DNA of 64,000 bases from Buxus sempervirens (GCA_947561395.2 OX387193.1:34608255-34672254); one strand, 5' to 3'. Shown: positions 20,461-33,800, counted from the stretch's first letter. Translations and numbers: made by a program. The notes: generated by a model not told the origin, from the sequence alone.

Positions 20461-22600
20461 ATGAATACTGAAGAGAACCAAGCCCAAGCTACTGTCCCCG
20501 CTCAGGACTTTACTCAGCTGCAGGAGCAAGTGGCCGGTCTGGCCAAAATGCTGGGAGACTTACTGGCGGCTCAGGCCCAAGCCCAAAATCAGGCGTCGAC
20601 TTCTAATCCGGCACCGCCACCTCAGGCCTATATTCCGCCTCCGGCTCAGCCCATGCCTGAGCCCATTTCTGAACCAGTCCCTGAGCCCATTATGATCAGG
20701 GAAAATACAGTAGAGTCTGAGAAAGAGCTGGAAAAAGAAAAGGCGAGGGATGAGATGGAAAAGAAAATGCTGCTGAGGATAGAAAGAATCCAGGCAGAGC
20801 TGAAGGAGGTGAAGGGGGGAAGCAACCATGGATGCACCACCTTCGAAGACCTGTGCATGTACCCGGACGTCTGTCTACCGGCTAAGTTCAGGTGCCCAGA
20901 CTTTGACAAGTTTGATGGCACGGGCTGCCCATTGAGCCATTTGAAATTATACTGCGGGGCCCTATCCCAATTTGGCCGGGATGATGGCATACTGATCCAG
21001 CTCTTCCAGAGGAGTCTGACCGGGTCAGCCCTTCGGTGGTTCGCTACAGTGGACCATGGAAGGATCAGGAGGTGGAAGGACTTGGCTGATGCTTTCTTGG
21101 ACCAGTACAAGTTCAACTCGGAGATTGTGCCAGACCGGTACGACATGATGAGGATGACCAAGGGCAAAGATGAGCCAGTACGGCAATACGCCAAGAGGTG
21201 GAGAGAGGCCGCCTCCCAGGTCAGGCCACCTATGCAAGAGCCGGAGATGATCTCCACATTTATGGGCACACTGGGGCAGCCTTTTTACAACCATCTGGTG
21301 GGCCAGATCACCACCAACTTTGCTGCCTTGGTACAAGTGGCGGACCGGATCGAGGAAGGGGTCAGGTCAGGAAGGCTGATAGACTACTCTACTCTGACTG
21401 GGCAGTCTGATTCCTCTGCCTCCATGGCCCAGAAGAAAGGGGCCGGATTTAAAAAGACGGGGGCCCGAAAAGAAGGGGCGGTGAACCTGGTCCAGGCTCC
21501 TCCAGCCAAGAAGCCACTTCATGTGAACATCTCGGCACCCCAACAGGCCCAGCAGGCCCAACAGTTGTACCAGACCCCACTGAATGTCAACTTCTCTCCG
21601 TCTGTGCCAGCTAACACAAGGAGGACCTTTACTAAGGAGGAGCGGGATGCCTGGTTCGCAGCAAGGAAGAACCGAGTCTTCACTCCTATCCCGATATCTC
21701 TGTCCCAACTACTGCCAACCCTGCTGAAAGGGGAATACTTGACTCTGAAGGAGCCTAACCCAAATGCTCCGAAGGGGAGGAATTATGATCCGGCAGCCAC
21801 CTGTGACTTCCACACGGGTGCACCAGGGCACTCTACAGATAACTGCTGGGTGCTGAAGCATGCGGTCCAGGACCTGTTGGACCAGAAGGCTTTGGTCTTT
21901 AACACTGCTGCACCCGCCCCGTCGGGAAATGATATTGGGCAGAACCCTCTGCCATACCACAATGGGGCAGGCCCATCCAACTCCATCACAGCCATATCCA
22001 CTACGAGAAGGGCCTTTGACCCATCTCAGCTTATAGCACCCGTGGGGACCACAGTCCAGGTCCATTTCTTCCAAGAGGAGGACGAAGAGGAGATCAACAT
22101 GGTCTCCGGAAAAAATAATCTTGCTGCTGAGGACATAAGTTCCTCTTTAAACCGGGTCTCATCTCTTATGACCCAGATGAATACTGCAAGGCCCCCATTG
22201 GTCTTCAATTGCAGTCCACCCACTTATTCCCCATCCAAGCCGTCTAAGGCTCCACTGGTCATCAACCTTGACCCCACCAATGCTTCTATCACTTCTTCTG
22301 TCCCCACAAATTCCAAACTTCAACCCCTGGTTGTAAATGTGCAGCCAGCCCAAACTATCCCTAAACCGGCCCATACATCCCGGTCCAAACTCCAGCCATT
22401 AGTGGTTAACATCCCTAAATTAGCCTATTCTAAGGCCGCTGTACCATGGAATTACAGCGAGGGAATCACGGCTACGGTTCCAATGGTTAGAAACCCGAAC
22501 CAGGAGGAGGTGAACCTCATGACGAGGTCAGGGAGATGTGCAGGGGGTGAAGAGAAAGAGAAAGAGACAGAAGTAGAAAAAGAAAAAAAAAGAAAATGAA
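20461..22600 (+). pseudogene. gag region of element C
   Basis: Gag forms the cytoplasmic virus-like particle. Start chosen at MNTEENQAQ, which aligns with MNPTENEANVP in element A. In order it has a Gln/Ala- and Pro-rich part, a Glu/Lys coiled stretch, the gag core (PAKFRCPDFDKFDGTGCP, LIQLFQRSLTGSALRWFAT, WKDLADAFLDQYKFNSEI), a variant knuckle CDFHTGAPGHSTDNC near 21,800, and a Pro-rich tail with repeated PPLV(V/I)N motifs. The C-terminal end is Glu/Lys-rich. Strong similarity to Tat/Ogre gag. Part of a gag-pol with about three breaks overall. Confidence 0.93.
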
Positions 22601-22919
22601 GAAAAAAGAAAACAAAAAGGAAAAAATAAAGTGGAAGAAGACACCCCCCAGGGTGCAGAAAATGAGGCAGCCGACCTCATAAAAATAATAAAAAAAAGTG
22701 AATTTAATCTTGTGGATCAGCTGAGCAAGGTCCCGGCCCAGATTTCAATACTGGGCCTTTTTCTGAATTCCGAAAAGCATAGGGATGCATTGTTAAGGGT
22801 GCTACAGAGTGCACATGTATCCCAGACCATCGATCTAGACCAGCTTGGTAAAATGGTTGGTCAAATCTTATCACATAATGTGATAAGTTTCTCAGAGGGT
22901 GAGATCAGCCCAGGTGGGT

Positions 22920-23265
22920 GTTATCATGTGGACCCTTTGCACATCACTGTGCTTTGTAAGGGCTGCATGATTGCACGGGCTTTAATTGACAACGGGTCGG
23001 CATTAAACGTTTGCCCGTTAATCACTTTTACCAAGTTGGGTCTGGACCAGTCAAGGATCAAACAAAATGGGCGGATAGTTAGGGCTTTTGATAGCTCCAA
23101 GACCCACTCCTTAGGGGAGATTGAACTGCCGGTCACAATTGGGCCGAATATCTTCAACATCACATTTGAAGTGATGGATATACCCGCAGCTTTCAATCTG
23201 CTCCTAGGAAGGCCGTGGATACACTCGGCTAGGGCAATACCATCCACGCTCCACCAAAGAGTGAA
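22920..23265 (+). pseudogene. Protease domain of element C
   Basis: Retropepsin-type aspartic protease that would mature Gag-Pol. Visible are the active-site motif IDNGSALNVCP at about 22,981 (D-N-G-S in place of D-T/S-G) and the C-terminal flap/ALLGR-like motif NLLLGRPWIH. D-N-G-S forms are common in Tat/Ogre elements. Confidence 0.88.
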
Positions 23266-23459
23266 GTACATAAAAGGGCAAAGGGTGATAAAAGTCCTAG
23301 CCGAAAACTTGGTGCCGCCCATCATGTCACCTGATGTACCCTTGATCAATGTGGACCTAACTGTCGACAAGATTGCATTCCACTCATTTCAATTTGAGGC
23401 GGTAAATTACATACCTGGGGGGTGTGAGAAAAAGAAGGAAAAGGGGACCACTGCGGAAA

Positions 23460-23615
23460 AGATGGTCAAGAAAGTGATGGAGAAATACCACTTTCACCCG
23501 GGGAAAGGCCTGGGGATCAATCTGCAGGGGATGGTGGAGCCAATCACGGCTAAGAAACTGATCCCCAAGGTAGGGTTGGGCTTCAAGCCCAGAGGCTGGA
23601 GAAGAAGGAAACATG
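23460..23615 (+). pseudogene. G-patch-like region between protease and RT
   Basis: The sequence KYHFHPGKGLGINLQGMVEP with PKVGLGFKPRG resembles a G-patch (G-x-G-L-G-x-x-x-x-G), often found in Tat/Ogre polyproteins between protease and RT. G-patches bind RNA or helicases. Its role in the element is not established. Confidence 0.65.
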
Positions 23616-24559
23616 AAGAAGGGGAGAGCAGAAGCAGAGGAAAACTCCCGCATCTGAGGGTGAACTTTCCAAAACCCTCCTATATAATCCAAATTTCTCC
23701 TCCCATGGACCAGTCCAAGCCTCCATACCGAAACATTAACCCATTTCAAAAGCCTTTGGTTTCGGCCCTACAACCCTATAACCCTTCTCCAATATTGGGA
23801 GTAGCAGATGGGCCTGGGCCACAGCCCGAGCAGCAGTTGGACTATGCTGAAGATGTTGGGGCTTTCTTTGCCATGACTGAAGGTGAAAAGACTGATGGTG
23901 ACATGGACCTGCCGTTCATTGACTGGGCCACAGTGAAGATTCCAGAAGAGGTCATTTCTGGATTGGGCCCCGTAGCAGAAAAGGGCAGTACCCACCCGGT
24001 GATGATGGCATCAGATGCTGGGCTTGAGGAGCAGACTTTCCCTATTTCCCCTGCTCCCCAAAATTTTGTAATGAACAATTGGGAAGAAACTCCCCTTACC
24101 TTTGAAGCGGCGTTAGTTCAGCAAACTGACGCGGCTTCCAAAAAAAAAAACTCCAATAGTGGAATGCCATTTCCCTGAAGGTTCTAATGGGCCTTCGTCT
24201 TCAGGGGAATTATGTTTAGAAGGCCCACAAAAAACCCAAAAAGATTTTTCTATTTTTTCTAGAAAATTTAATTTTTTCAAAAAGGTCCAAACCACTTATG
24301 AACCATATAATCAGACCGAATTGGACCAGGTTGAATATGACTTCGACTTCGAGCTCGACTTTGACCTTATGGGGGTCGAAGAAGAGATCGAGGTCGAAGG
24401 AGAAGACGTTCCAAAAGAAATTGAATACCAATTGGAACATCATGAAAAGGGGGTCCAACCTAATATTGAGGAGACCATATCCATAAACCTTGGGACAGAA
24501 GAGGACCAAAAAATTGTGAAAATCGGGTCATGCTTGTCTGATGTGCAGAAAAATGAAAT

Positions 24560-25330
24560 GTCACAGTTCTTGGCAGATTACAAGGATGTGTTCGCTTGGT
24601 CGTATCGGGACATGCCAGGGTTGGACACTGACATGGTGGTGCACAAGTTGCCAATTTTACCAGGGGTTAAGCCGATTAAGCAGAAGCTGAGAAGATTGAA
24701 GCCAGAATGGACCTTGAAGGTCAAGGACGAAGTGGTCAAACAATTTCAAGCCAGATTTTTGGCAGTCTCTACGTACCCTGAGTGGCTCGCAAACATAGTG
24801 CCGGTACCAAAGAAAAACGGGAAAGTCAGAATGTGCGTGGACTATAGAGACTTGAACAGGGCAAGCCCAAAGGACGATTTTCCACTTCCACACATCGACA
24901 TTCTGGTCGATAATACTACGGTACATAGCCTGTTCTCTTTTATGGATGGGTTCTCGGGATATAATCAGATCAAGATGGCTAAGGAGGATCAAGAAAAAAC
25001 GGCATTTATCACACCTTGGGGTACATTCCACTACACAGTCATGCCATTTGGGCTTAAAAACGCTGGGGCAACATACCAGCGGGCCATGACTGCACTATTT
25101 CATGACATGATCCATAAGGAGATGGAGGTCTACGTGGATGATATGATTGCCAAATCATGCAAAGAGGAGGACCACTTGATCAATCTGAAGAAAGTGTTTG
25201 ATCGGCTCAGGAAGTATAGTCTACGGCTTAACCCGGCTAAGTGCGTCTTTGGGGCTACATCAGGGAAGTTACTGGGGTTTATAGTGAGCCGAAGAGGAAT
25301 TGAAATTGACCCGGCTAAAGCCAAGGCCAT
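24560..25330 (+). pseudogene. Reverse transcriptase domain of element C
   Basis: All core RT blocks are recognisable: VPVPKKNGKVRMCVDYRDLN, the FPLPHIDILVDN loop, FSFMDGFSGYNQIKMA, TFHYTVMPFGLKNAGATYQR, and the catalytic YVDDM at about 25,131. The thumb/connection has GKLLGFIVSRRGIEIDP. It would copy element RNA into DNA in the particle. The Tat-lineage match is strong. Confidence 0.93.
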
Positions 25331-25539
25331 AATTGAAATGCCAGCGCCCAGAACCGAGAAGGAGGTTCGTGGTTTTCTCGGGAGGATTCAATACATAAGC
25401 CGGTTCATAGCACAGCTCACTGCTATCTGTGAACCAATTTTCAAACTTTTGAGGAAAGATAACCCGACGGTCTGGAATGAGGACTGCCAGTAGGCATTTG
25501 ACACAATAAAGAGGTATTTGCTGAACCCACCTGTGCTAG

Positions 25540-25940
25540 TGCCACCAACTCCAGGAAGACCACTGATCCTGTACTTGTCAGTGTTGGAAACGTCAATGGG
25601 ATGTGTCTTGGGGCAACATGATGAGACTGGTAGAAAAGAAAGGGCAATTTACTATCTGAGTAAAAAATTCACGGAATATGAAGCCAAATACTCACCATTG
25701 GAAAAGACTTGCTGTGCTCTATTGTGGGCCACTCAGAGGCTAAGGCATTATTTCCTTAGTCACTCCACACTATTGATATCCCGGATGGACCCGCTGAAGT
25801 ATTTATTTGAGAAACCGGCACTGACTGGCAGGACGGCAAAGTGGCAACTGCTACTGTCCGAGTTTGACCTCACATACATCACCCAGAAGGCGATCAAGGG
25901 TCAAACCATAGCTGATCACCTGGCTGCACATCCTCTACCA
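25540..25940 (+). pseudogene. RNase H domain (standard) of element C
   Basis: The domain follows RT, with RPLILYLSVLETSMGCVLGQ, YYLSKKFTEYEAKYSPLEK and the tail KAIKGQTIADHLAAHPL. In Tat elements this first RNase H is thought to act as a connection-like domain, and the catalytic job passes to the second copy. Confidence 0.85.
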
Positions 25941-26004
25941 GAATATCAACCCTTGAAGACCAACTTTCCAGATGAGGCAATTCTGTACACTGAAGAGGAG
26001 GACA

Positions 26005-26400
26005 GTGAGAGTTCTTGGCAGATGTTCTTTGATGGGGCCGCCAATATGAATCGGAACGGAATAGGGGCAGTCTTGGTTAAACCAGATGGTTCACACATCC
26101 CGATTGCAGTAAAGCTGAGATTCCAGTGCACCAATAACATAGCAGAATATGAGGCATGCATAATTGGATTGCAAGCAGCCATGGATCATGGAGTAGAGGA
26201 ACTTGACGTATACGGGGATTCGAGTCTTATCATCTTCCAAACAACTGGGGAGTGGAAAACCAAGGATCACAAATTGATCCCCTATCACCAGTATTTGGAA
26301 GAAATAAGCACAAATTTCACTCGAATTTCCTTCAACTATATGCCAAGGGCCAAGAATCAGTTCGCAGATGCTCTAGCAACCTTGGCTTCAATGGTCAGCA
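26005..26400 (+). pseudogene. Second (archaeal-type) RNase H of element C
   Basis: MFFDGAANMNRNGIGAVLV carries the first Asp, NNIAEYEACIIGLQAA the Glu, VYGDSSLIIFQT the second Asp, and NQFADALATLASM the last Asp, so the catalytic set looks complete. A dual RNase H is the hallmark of the Tat lineage and is the main reason for the classification. Confidence 0.9.
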
Positions 26401-26639
26401 TACCAGAAGGAGTAGACATCAGACCGCTGGAAATTGAGGTTAGAGATGAACTGGCTTACTGTCTCGTTCTAGAGGGAGCACCAGAAGAAGAAGCACCATG
26501 GTTTCAAGATATCAAGAATTTCTTGAATAATCGGAGTCTGCCAGAAAATGCCACTGCTACTGAGAAGAGGACAATACAGAGATTGGCTGGTCAATTTCTA
26601 CTAAGTGGTGGACATGTGTACAAGAGGTCGCATAACGAT

Positions 26640-27746
26640 ATTCTGCTAAGATGTGTCGCCAAGGCTGAATCAGAAAGGCTGATTGAGACCGTACATGGAG
26701 GAGTCTGTGGGCCCCATATGAGTGGGCACATGCTGGCTAAGAAGATCTTGAGGCTGGGATATTACTGGACGACCATGGAACATGATTGCTGTATACATGT
26801 CAGGAGGTGCCACCAATGTCAGATATATGCAGATAACAAGCATGCACCCCCAGGTGAGCTGCACAACATGACATCACCCTGGCCCTTCTCTATGTGGGGC
26901 ATAGATGTCATCGGCATGATCTCCCCTAAGGCATCGAACGGACATAGATTCATCCTGGTGGCGATTGACTATTTCACTAAGTGGGTGGAAGCAGCTTCAT
27001 ATGCGAACATCACAAGCAACCATGTTATTAAATTTTTGAAGCATAATATCATTTGTCGCTATGGACTGCCAAGTGCCATAGTATCAGACAATGCTTCAAA
27101 TATTAAGAACAAGGACATGAAGAAAATGTGTGAGCAGTTTCAGATCACCCACCATAAGTCAGCTCCGTACAGGCCAAAGATGAATGGGGCAGTGGAAGCA
27201 GCAAACAAGAACATAAAGAAAATCATTCAGAAGATGGTAGTGAGCTACAAGGATTGGCATGAAATGCTGCCACTTGCTCTACATGCCTACAGAACCTCGA
27301 TCCGGACCTCAACTGGGGCAACCCTGTACTCCCTAGTCTATGGGATGGAAGCAGTCTTGCCCGTGGAAGTAGAGATCCCCTCACTCCGAGTGCTCATGGA
27401 AGCAGAACTAGAAGAAGCCAAATGGGTCCAGTCGAGACATGATCAACTTAACCTGATAGAAGAAAAGCGGTTGAAAGCGCTTTGCCATGGGCAGTTGTAC
27501 CGGAAGAGAATGGCCCGGGCCTACAATAAGAAAGTGAGGCCCAGAAACTTCCAAGAAGGAAACTTAGTGATAAAGAAAATCTTACCATTTTTGGAAGATC
27601 CTCGTGGTAAGTTCAAGCCCAATTGGGAAGGCCCATATGTCGTCAAGAAAGTCCTATCAGGGGGAGCCCTCATCTTAGCAGAAATGGATGGGTCAGATTT
27701 TCCTGAGCCCATTAACTCTGATGCGGTAAAAAGGTATTTTCCTTGA
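26640..27746 (+). pseudogene. Integrase domain of element C
   Basis: The zinc-binding part has HGGVCGPHMSGHMLAKKI and RRCHQCQIYADNKH (HHCC). The catalytic core has WGIDVIGMI (first D), AIVSDNASNIKN (second D) and GAVEAANKNIKKIIQ (E). A C-terminal stretch follows with DPRGKFKPNWEGPYVVKKVL (GPY/F-like). It would insert the cDNA, giving the observed 5-bp duplication. No chromodomain is seen, as expected for Tat. Confidence 0.92.
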
Positions 27747-28683
27747 GTGAATATTTCTAGGAAATGATCCGAGGCCATTTTTCTTTATTTCCTTCAAAAA
27801 TTTTAATCCCTAGTCTAGCCAAGTTGAGCCGGTTCGTTTCTTTGATAAACCCAAACCGGATTTACAGTCTTAAATTGGGGCAAAACAAATTGGGGCAAAG
27901 TAAGTAAAGAAAAAGAAAAAGAGAGGAAAAGCAATGGAAATGGCAAATGAAAGCCAAGTGTGAAAATGCAAAAAATGCAATTTGGGGGAAAAGGGTTAAA
28001 TTCATCATGACTGTAAGTCCGGTTGACCTATTTCCACCTTTGAAATTTTTGGGCCTTTAATACCCTTTCTTTCATAAACTGAGCCTAGCCTTTATTTCGT
28101 CCTATTTTTAAGCCCTCGGTGATCTTAGCTTGTTCATTCAAATATCAGAGTAAGATGGGTGATGACGGAATTCAGAAGCCGGCCCTAGTGAAAACCGTAA
28201 CTGGCACTAGGGGCAATATTGGCAAAAAGGCAAAAAGAAAAAAAATAAGAAAAATGAAAGAAAATCAGAGGTTGAGTTGATCATGGGGATCTGAGCCTTA
28301 AGCAAAGTTGGCATGAGCAGAATGGGGCAGTTTTGGCAGTTGGGGATGACTCTAAAGGTCCTAAGATGGACGGTTCTGATTCCTCAGTATTTTGTGGACT
28401 ACCCTTTTCATTATTTAACCTGGTTTTAATTCCTTTAATTATAGGTGATTAAGTGCATGGACCAAATTTCAAAAAATACAAAAAAAATATAAAAAGGAAA
28501 AATTATACTTTGGCCAGTGATGAGAAATCAAATACTTTTCATAAAACCTTTGTTTTTACAAGCATCTGAGCATTCTGAGGCCAATAATATAAAAATTTTA
28601 TTTTGAATTGAATACTTTGGCTTTTCACTATTGGAGTTCAATTTCGCACAAAGGTATGAAAGAAAAATGTGCAGGAAATAAAG
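27747..28683 (+). other. Gap between pol and antisense gene 1
   Basis: Non-coding, A-rich, with no conserved frame. It lies between the convergent 3' ends of pol (plus) and the first antisense gene (minus), so it should hold the polyadenylation signals of the antisense transcript. I see no clear structure in it. Confidence 0.6.
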
Positions 28684-30401
28684 CTAATCTCTGTCCCCTA
28701 GCCGCTCCTCAAGCTCCCGAATCCGAGCAGCCTGAGCCGCGATAACCCCAGAAGCCCCCTCTGCAGCGGGATCACTCAGGAAGGAAATGACCTCATCTGA
28801 AAGGGCCTGCCTGATCCGCATACTCCTAAGGCTGGCCAAAGTATCCTGGTACTTCTGCCGGATCATACGGACCTCGAAGCGACGGGCCTGCCTTTGCTCC
28901 TCCAGCTTCTCTTCCACGGCAATACGGCGTGAGATCTGCTCCTCAAGCTGCCTCTCCAGATAAGTGCCCCGTATCCTAAGCTCCTGGGCCTCTCGTACCC
29001 ATATCTGCTGAAGCCGCTTATGAGAAGCCCGCTCGGATTCTAGAATGTCCTCATAGGTGGGAGCCAAGACTACAGGAGGATTTTCGGGTACTGGTGCCTG
29101 ACTCTGTATCTGCTCCTTAATCCAGAAAGGATAATCCTTCACATGGGCTTCTGAGAAGACCGGGCCACGCATAAAGCAAACATAGGACCACTCCCTCATC
29201 AACCAGGTATTCAGCTTCATGGTATCCGGAGAAAGGGGCCCAAGACGATCCTCATACCCACTTGGGATGATAATCCCCTGGGTCGCTCGGAACTGACGAA
29301 GGACCCGCAGAGGAAGATAAAGCACTGCATGTCTCAGGCCAGCCAGAATCAGAAAGTTGCGGTCTCGAAAGCTAATCACCGTCTCCGCATTAGGCTGATA
29401 AGTACCAGGCCATCTCACCTGGTCATCCTGAAGCGAGCCCAAGAAAGTGAACCAGCCCTGTTTGCCCCCTGGAATATCAGGGCACCCCCTGTTGCTCATC
29501 AAGAGGGGAACTTTTAGACTCGGGAAGAAGTGTCGATTGATCTCTTCAATCTGGCTCAAATGATCAAGTAGCCAAAGCTGCAAAGGAAGAGAGATATGTC
29601 AGCACATTGTTAAAAAAAAAAAAAGCAAAAAAAAAAAAGGGCAAAAAGAAAGCCAAAAAGCACAAAAAAAAAAACAAAAAGAAAAAAATTTACCTGCAGG
29701 ATCTGGGCACATGCTAGGAAGCATTTCGACTTCCTATTGTAGCAGTCAGTCAAGGCCTGATACATCCCAGCCAAAATCATAGGGGCCAACCTCTCCCGCT
29801 CCCTAACCTGGCATATCACTGAGATCAAGGCCAAGTCCACCTCGTCATCCTCCCGGGGGAAAAGTAACTGGTTGACCACAATCAAGGTCAAGGCATTGAA
29901 CCGGGCCTCCTTATCTTCCCCCCTCAAAAGCTTCTCAGTCAAAAAGGCCTTAGATAGGGTCAAAAGGGTGTCAGAATCCCCCAGGTCCTTCTTCCCTATG
30001 CCCAAAAATGTAGAAGCTTCCTTTTTGTAACTGGGCCTAAGAGGTGGATTCACCACTTTCTCATCAAACCTCAAGCCCAGGATGGTTTCCACCTCCTCAA
30101 TGGTTGGGGTCATCTCATGGTTCCCGAAACGGAACAAGTTGAGGTCAGGAACCCAATGACCAATCATGGCCTCTATAATCTCCCACCTGAAGGGAACCTT
30201 GGGAATAAGCAGGATGTGGCCTAGATTAGTAGTACCCCATCTCCTCTCCTCATCTAGGGTCATAGAGTTAACCCACCTTGTGTAAAAGGAATCCACAGGG
30301 TTGTACCTAGTGAGATTTGGGGGTTTTGATCTAAAAGGTTGTTTTGCAGGGAAGGCAGTATGGACAGATAGTAATGGGGCAGAAAATGATCCGGATTCCA
30401 T
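28684..30401 (-). CDS. Antisense PMD protein 1 (two apparent exons)
   Basis: Element-borne gene, opposite to gag-pol. Start chosen at MESGSFSAPLLSVHTAFP (30,401); a longer upstream frame has no ATG. Two coding segments are separated by about 116 bp with GT and AG borders in phase (about 29,693-29,578). The N-terminal 250 or so residues match the plant mobile domain (aminotransferase-like, PMD): DSFYTRWVNSM, GHWVPDLNLFRFGNHEMTPT, IEEVETILGLRF, then LQLWLLDHLSQIEEINRHFF. The C-terminal third is a Glu/Arg/Gln-rich coiled coil (ERASHKRLQQIWVREAQEL and ARIRELEERLGDRD). PMD domains occur in the host MAIN/MAIL proteins and in MULE and Ty3/gypsy elements; those host proteins act in silencing. Function in the element is unknown. 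The frame looks open. Confidence 0.8.
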
Positions 30402-30510
30402 TGGATGTGATGGGAGCAAGCTAGAACTCAAGAGGAGGAAGAAAAAGGCGAAAAAGGGGGTTTCTAAACACAAAAACTCGGAAAAAATGCTCAAATCCCG
30501 AGGCTGGTTG

Positions 30511-30520
30511 CATTTATAGC
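30511..30520 (-). promoter_or_regulatory. TATA-like box of antisense gene 1
   Basis: On the minus strand this reads GCTATAAATG, about 110 bp upstream of the chosen ATG and immediately downstream of the TATCCGG palindrome cluster. The arrangement repeats that of the LTR promoter. Confidence 0.6.
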
Positions 30521-30530
30521 ATCTTTTAAC

Positions 30531-30673
30531 GTATTCGGTAACTCAGACCGGATACAAAAGGCTTTATTAATATCAGGATAAGTATACCGGATACAAAAGA
30601 TGCCATGAGTATCCGGTATGACATACCGGATACAAAGACCAATCAATGTATCCGGTATGTCAGACCGGATACC
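30531..30673 (-). promoter_or_regulatory. TATCCGG palindrome cluster upstream of antisense gene 1
   Basis: Four units, among them GTATCCGG-TATGACATA-CCGGATAC and GTATCCGG-TATGTCAGA-CCGGATAC. The same motif is in the LTRs and leader of this element. It ends about 10 bp from the minus-strand TATA-like box. Confidence 0.75.
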
Positions 30674-30871
30674 AAGAAAAAATGCAAAAAAAAAGAACTA
30701 AGGTTGAAAAATCCGAATTTTTTACCTGTTTTACCTGCTTACATGTCATATTTGCAAGAAATTGGAAACAAAAGATGTACAAGACAAGAGAGAATGAATA
30801 AAAATATTCTTTTATATATAAATCTCATTCGTACAAGTGATAATGGAAAAAACAGGAATCCTAATCTACTG

Positions 30872-33800
30872 CTACTGTGCAGGATCATCCCCGCGACCTC
30901 TGCCTCGTCCTCCTCTACGACCTCTCCCCCGAGATGATCGGCGCCTGTAGTAGGACAGTAGACGCTCCGCCATGTAGCGTGGTCTCCGTCCTATGAAGGA
31001 CTGAAGCTGGTACTCGATGCAGTAGTCCGATGTATCAGGGGAAGGGACAGGGACAGAATCAGAGGAAGCCTCTGGCTCCACAGCAACCGGCTCGACCGGG
31101 CCTGCAGCTACAGTAGCCTCCACTCCCGCAGATCCAGATGGCCCAGCAGCATCAGAGGAAGGACCCGGGGCAGAAATATCTGGGCCAATAGAAAAATTAG
31201 AACATTGAAGTACCCGGATAAACCCAAAGAAAAAAAAAACTTACCAAGGACCTCAGGAGCAAGGTCAGGAACCGCCATAGGAGATGAAGTGTAACGCCCC
31301 GGATCCGAGTCACATGAAAAACCCGTAACTCGTCTCCAGAGGTTATTATAAAACACAGGATCGCAATATCAGAGTGAAGGAAAAACATGAATACAACAAA
31401 AACTATATAACAGAGTGCGCTAAAATAATCCCAAACGAAAATAAACTCACATGACCAAGTAACTACCCGCAAGTATCGTCCTCTCCAGGAGCAGCTGAAA
31501 ACAAAACAAAACAATACGGAATGAGATATGAATATCCCAGTGAGCAGCACATGCATGCACAAATACATTTATTTCAGTTCTAAAACATGCCACGATTATA
31601 ACCATGTACAATGACGATAATACGCATATTCCGAATAAGCCGACTAAACTTCAATAATCCAATTCATATCAGTGCGGGAAAACCATCAGGTAAGTCAAAC
31701 AATAACAATCTGTTTCCAATCCCGAAGAATGCGATAAAATAAAGATTAACTGACAACAACATAGCGAATAACCATAATTTCGTATCTCAAGATGTAATTC
31801 CAAATACACCAATGTCATATAGCACAAACTCTTCTCATAACCATGCCCACGCCTCCAAATGTATATCCGGCCTACTCAGGGTTTCGGATATTGAAATGAC
31901 TGCGTCATCCAATGCAGGCCTACTCCCCGGGTTTCTGCATTGACAACCAGACCAACTCAGGGTTCCTGGCTGCTCTACACCGGCGGGAGGTACAATACCC
32001 AATAATCGGTAAACAATATTCCATGAACCATAAATACCAACAAACCAGCGACTAAAACATATCACGTCAAAACAAATCAAGTACCAACATTGGTCAATGT
32101 CATGACTATCGTTTAGTTGATAAATTAAACATGCCAAGTAGACACTCCACACCTCCATGTACACAGTTCCGGCCTACTCAGGGTTTCGGATACTCTGAAA
32201 TGACGGCCTACTCAGGGTTTCGTCATCCAATGCAGGCCTACTCCCCGGGTTTCTGCATTGACAACCAGGCCTACTCAGGGTTTCTGGCTGCTCTACACCG
32301 GTCGTGGCAACACACAAGGCCATGCAATTTCAACAACCAACAATAACATCACATTACTAAGCTTAGACTCTGGATCCAGGACAAGCTAGACCAAAACAGT
32401 AAACATCGTATAATCTCGATTTCAATATCAAAACAAACCATTCATTTCTACATCATGTAATTACTCATCACAATTCATCACCTGTCCCTCTGGACCAAGC
32501 AGTGCCTCAAGTACATTCGGTACTTTCTCATTTCCATAACACAAGTCATATGAAAGTAAAACTCAATCCATTCATACCAAAGAAAACCATTCAATACGTA
32601 TAAAGTTTCCAACAAGTGAAACCAGAAATACAAGAACTTCTCAATCAAAGCAGTGTATAGAATAAGGAAAAGTGACTGGTAACTCTTACTAGTTCGGTGT
32701 CCGGCACAATACTCATAAGTAACCTAAACCCAACTTGAAACTCATAAGATGTTCACAAAATTTTCCTCTATTAATTTCATAGGCAAAATGGTTTCCCAGG
32801 TTCCTAACCAAGTGAATAGTGAAGTGGTTTAACCCCTAAGAAGTGCAAATACTCTTGGTCAAATCAGAAATTCCATTTCGGTAAGCAAAATAGGTCTGCC
32901 GCTCACCTATCGAGGTGGGCGCGAGGTGAGCGCCGGTCGGCGGTGAAGAAAACGGGCAAAATCGACCTGCCGCTCACCCGACACTAGGTGAGCGCGAGAT
33001 GGGCGTGAGATGGGCGTGAGGTGGGCGCGAGATTCGCGCGAGATGGGCGCCTTGTTTTCTACTTCGCGCGAGATGAGCGCGAGGTGGGCGCGAGATCGGC
33101 GGTAGGTCATTTTTAACAGGGCGCCTACCTCCGAGGTGAACGCCGGTGAGCGCGAGGTGAGCGGATACCCCCTGTAGTTTTCATTTCTCTGTTATTTTGA
33201 GATCTACATGACTGGCCGGTTTGTGAAGGTCTGTAACTACTCCAGTACACTCCTAATACTCCCAGAAGACTTCCCAACCATATTTGAAATTAATCTAAAC
33301 ACTTTCATTTTTCAATTAAAACTTCAATCCGGAGACTCTGTTCATGCAACTTTCCGAAAAACCAGAAAAACAGAAAACATCATACTATCACTAAATATTC
33401 AAACCATGCATCAGAATAAGCTCGAGAAAACCCAAAACACAAAACCCAGTTATAAACCAGTGCTACTCACCGTATGCGCTTAATCCCAGAACAACAGCTT
33501 CTTCCCCATTCGGCCGATCGCGATTTCCGGGTGCGCGAGAAGATGAAATGGTAGCCGAACAACTCCTCTGCTCGCGAGAGAGATAACCCGCAGAAATCCG
33601 ACTCCAATAAACTCCTAGCAACTCTTGCGGTTCTCATCTCTTCCCAGCGAAACCCTAATCGCCACAGTAGCCGCCCTAATTTCAGAGCAACAACATTCCC
33701 CCAAAACCCCGAAAATTTATATCAGTTACCTATTTATACACCGCGAGGGTTTAACCTAATTCACCATTTACCTTGGGAATCCCCTTTCTACCCCTCCTTA

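Noticed and set aside
20560-22374. Long minus-strand frames of up to 207 residues opposite gag
   Set aside because: They are shadows of the gag coding frame without recognised domains.
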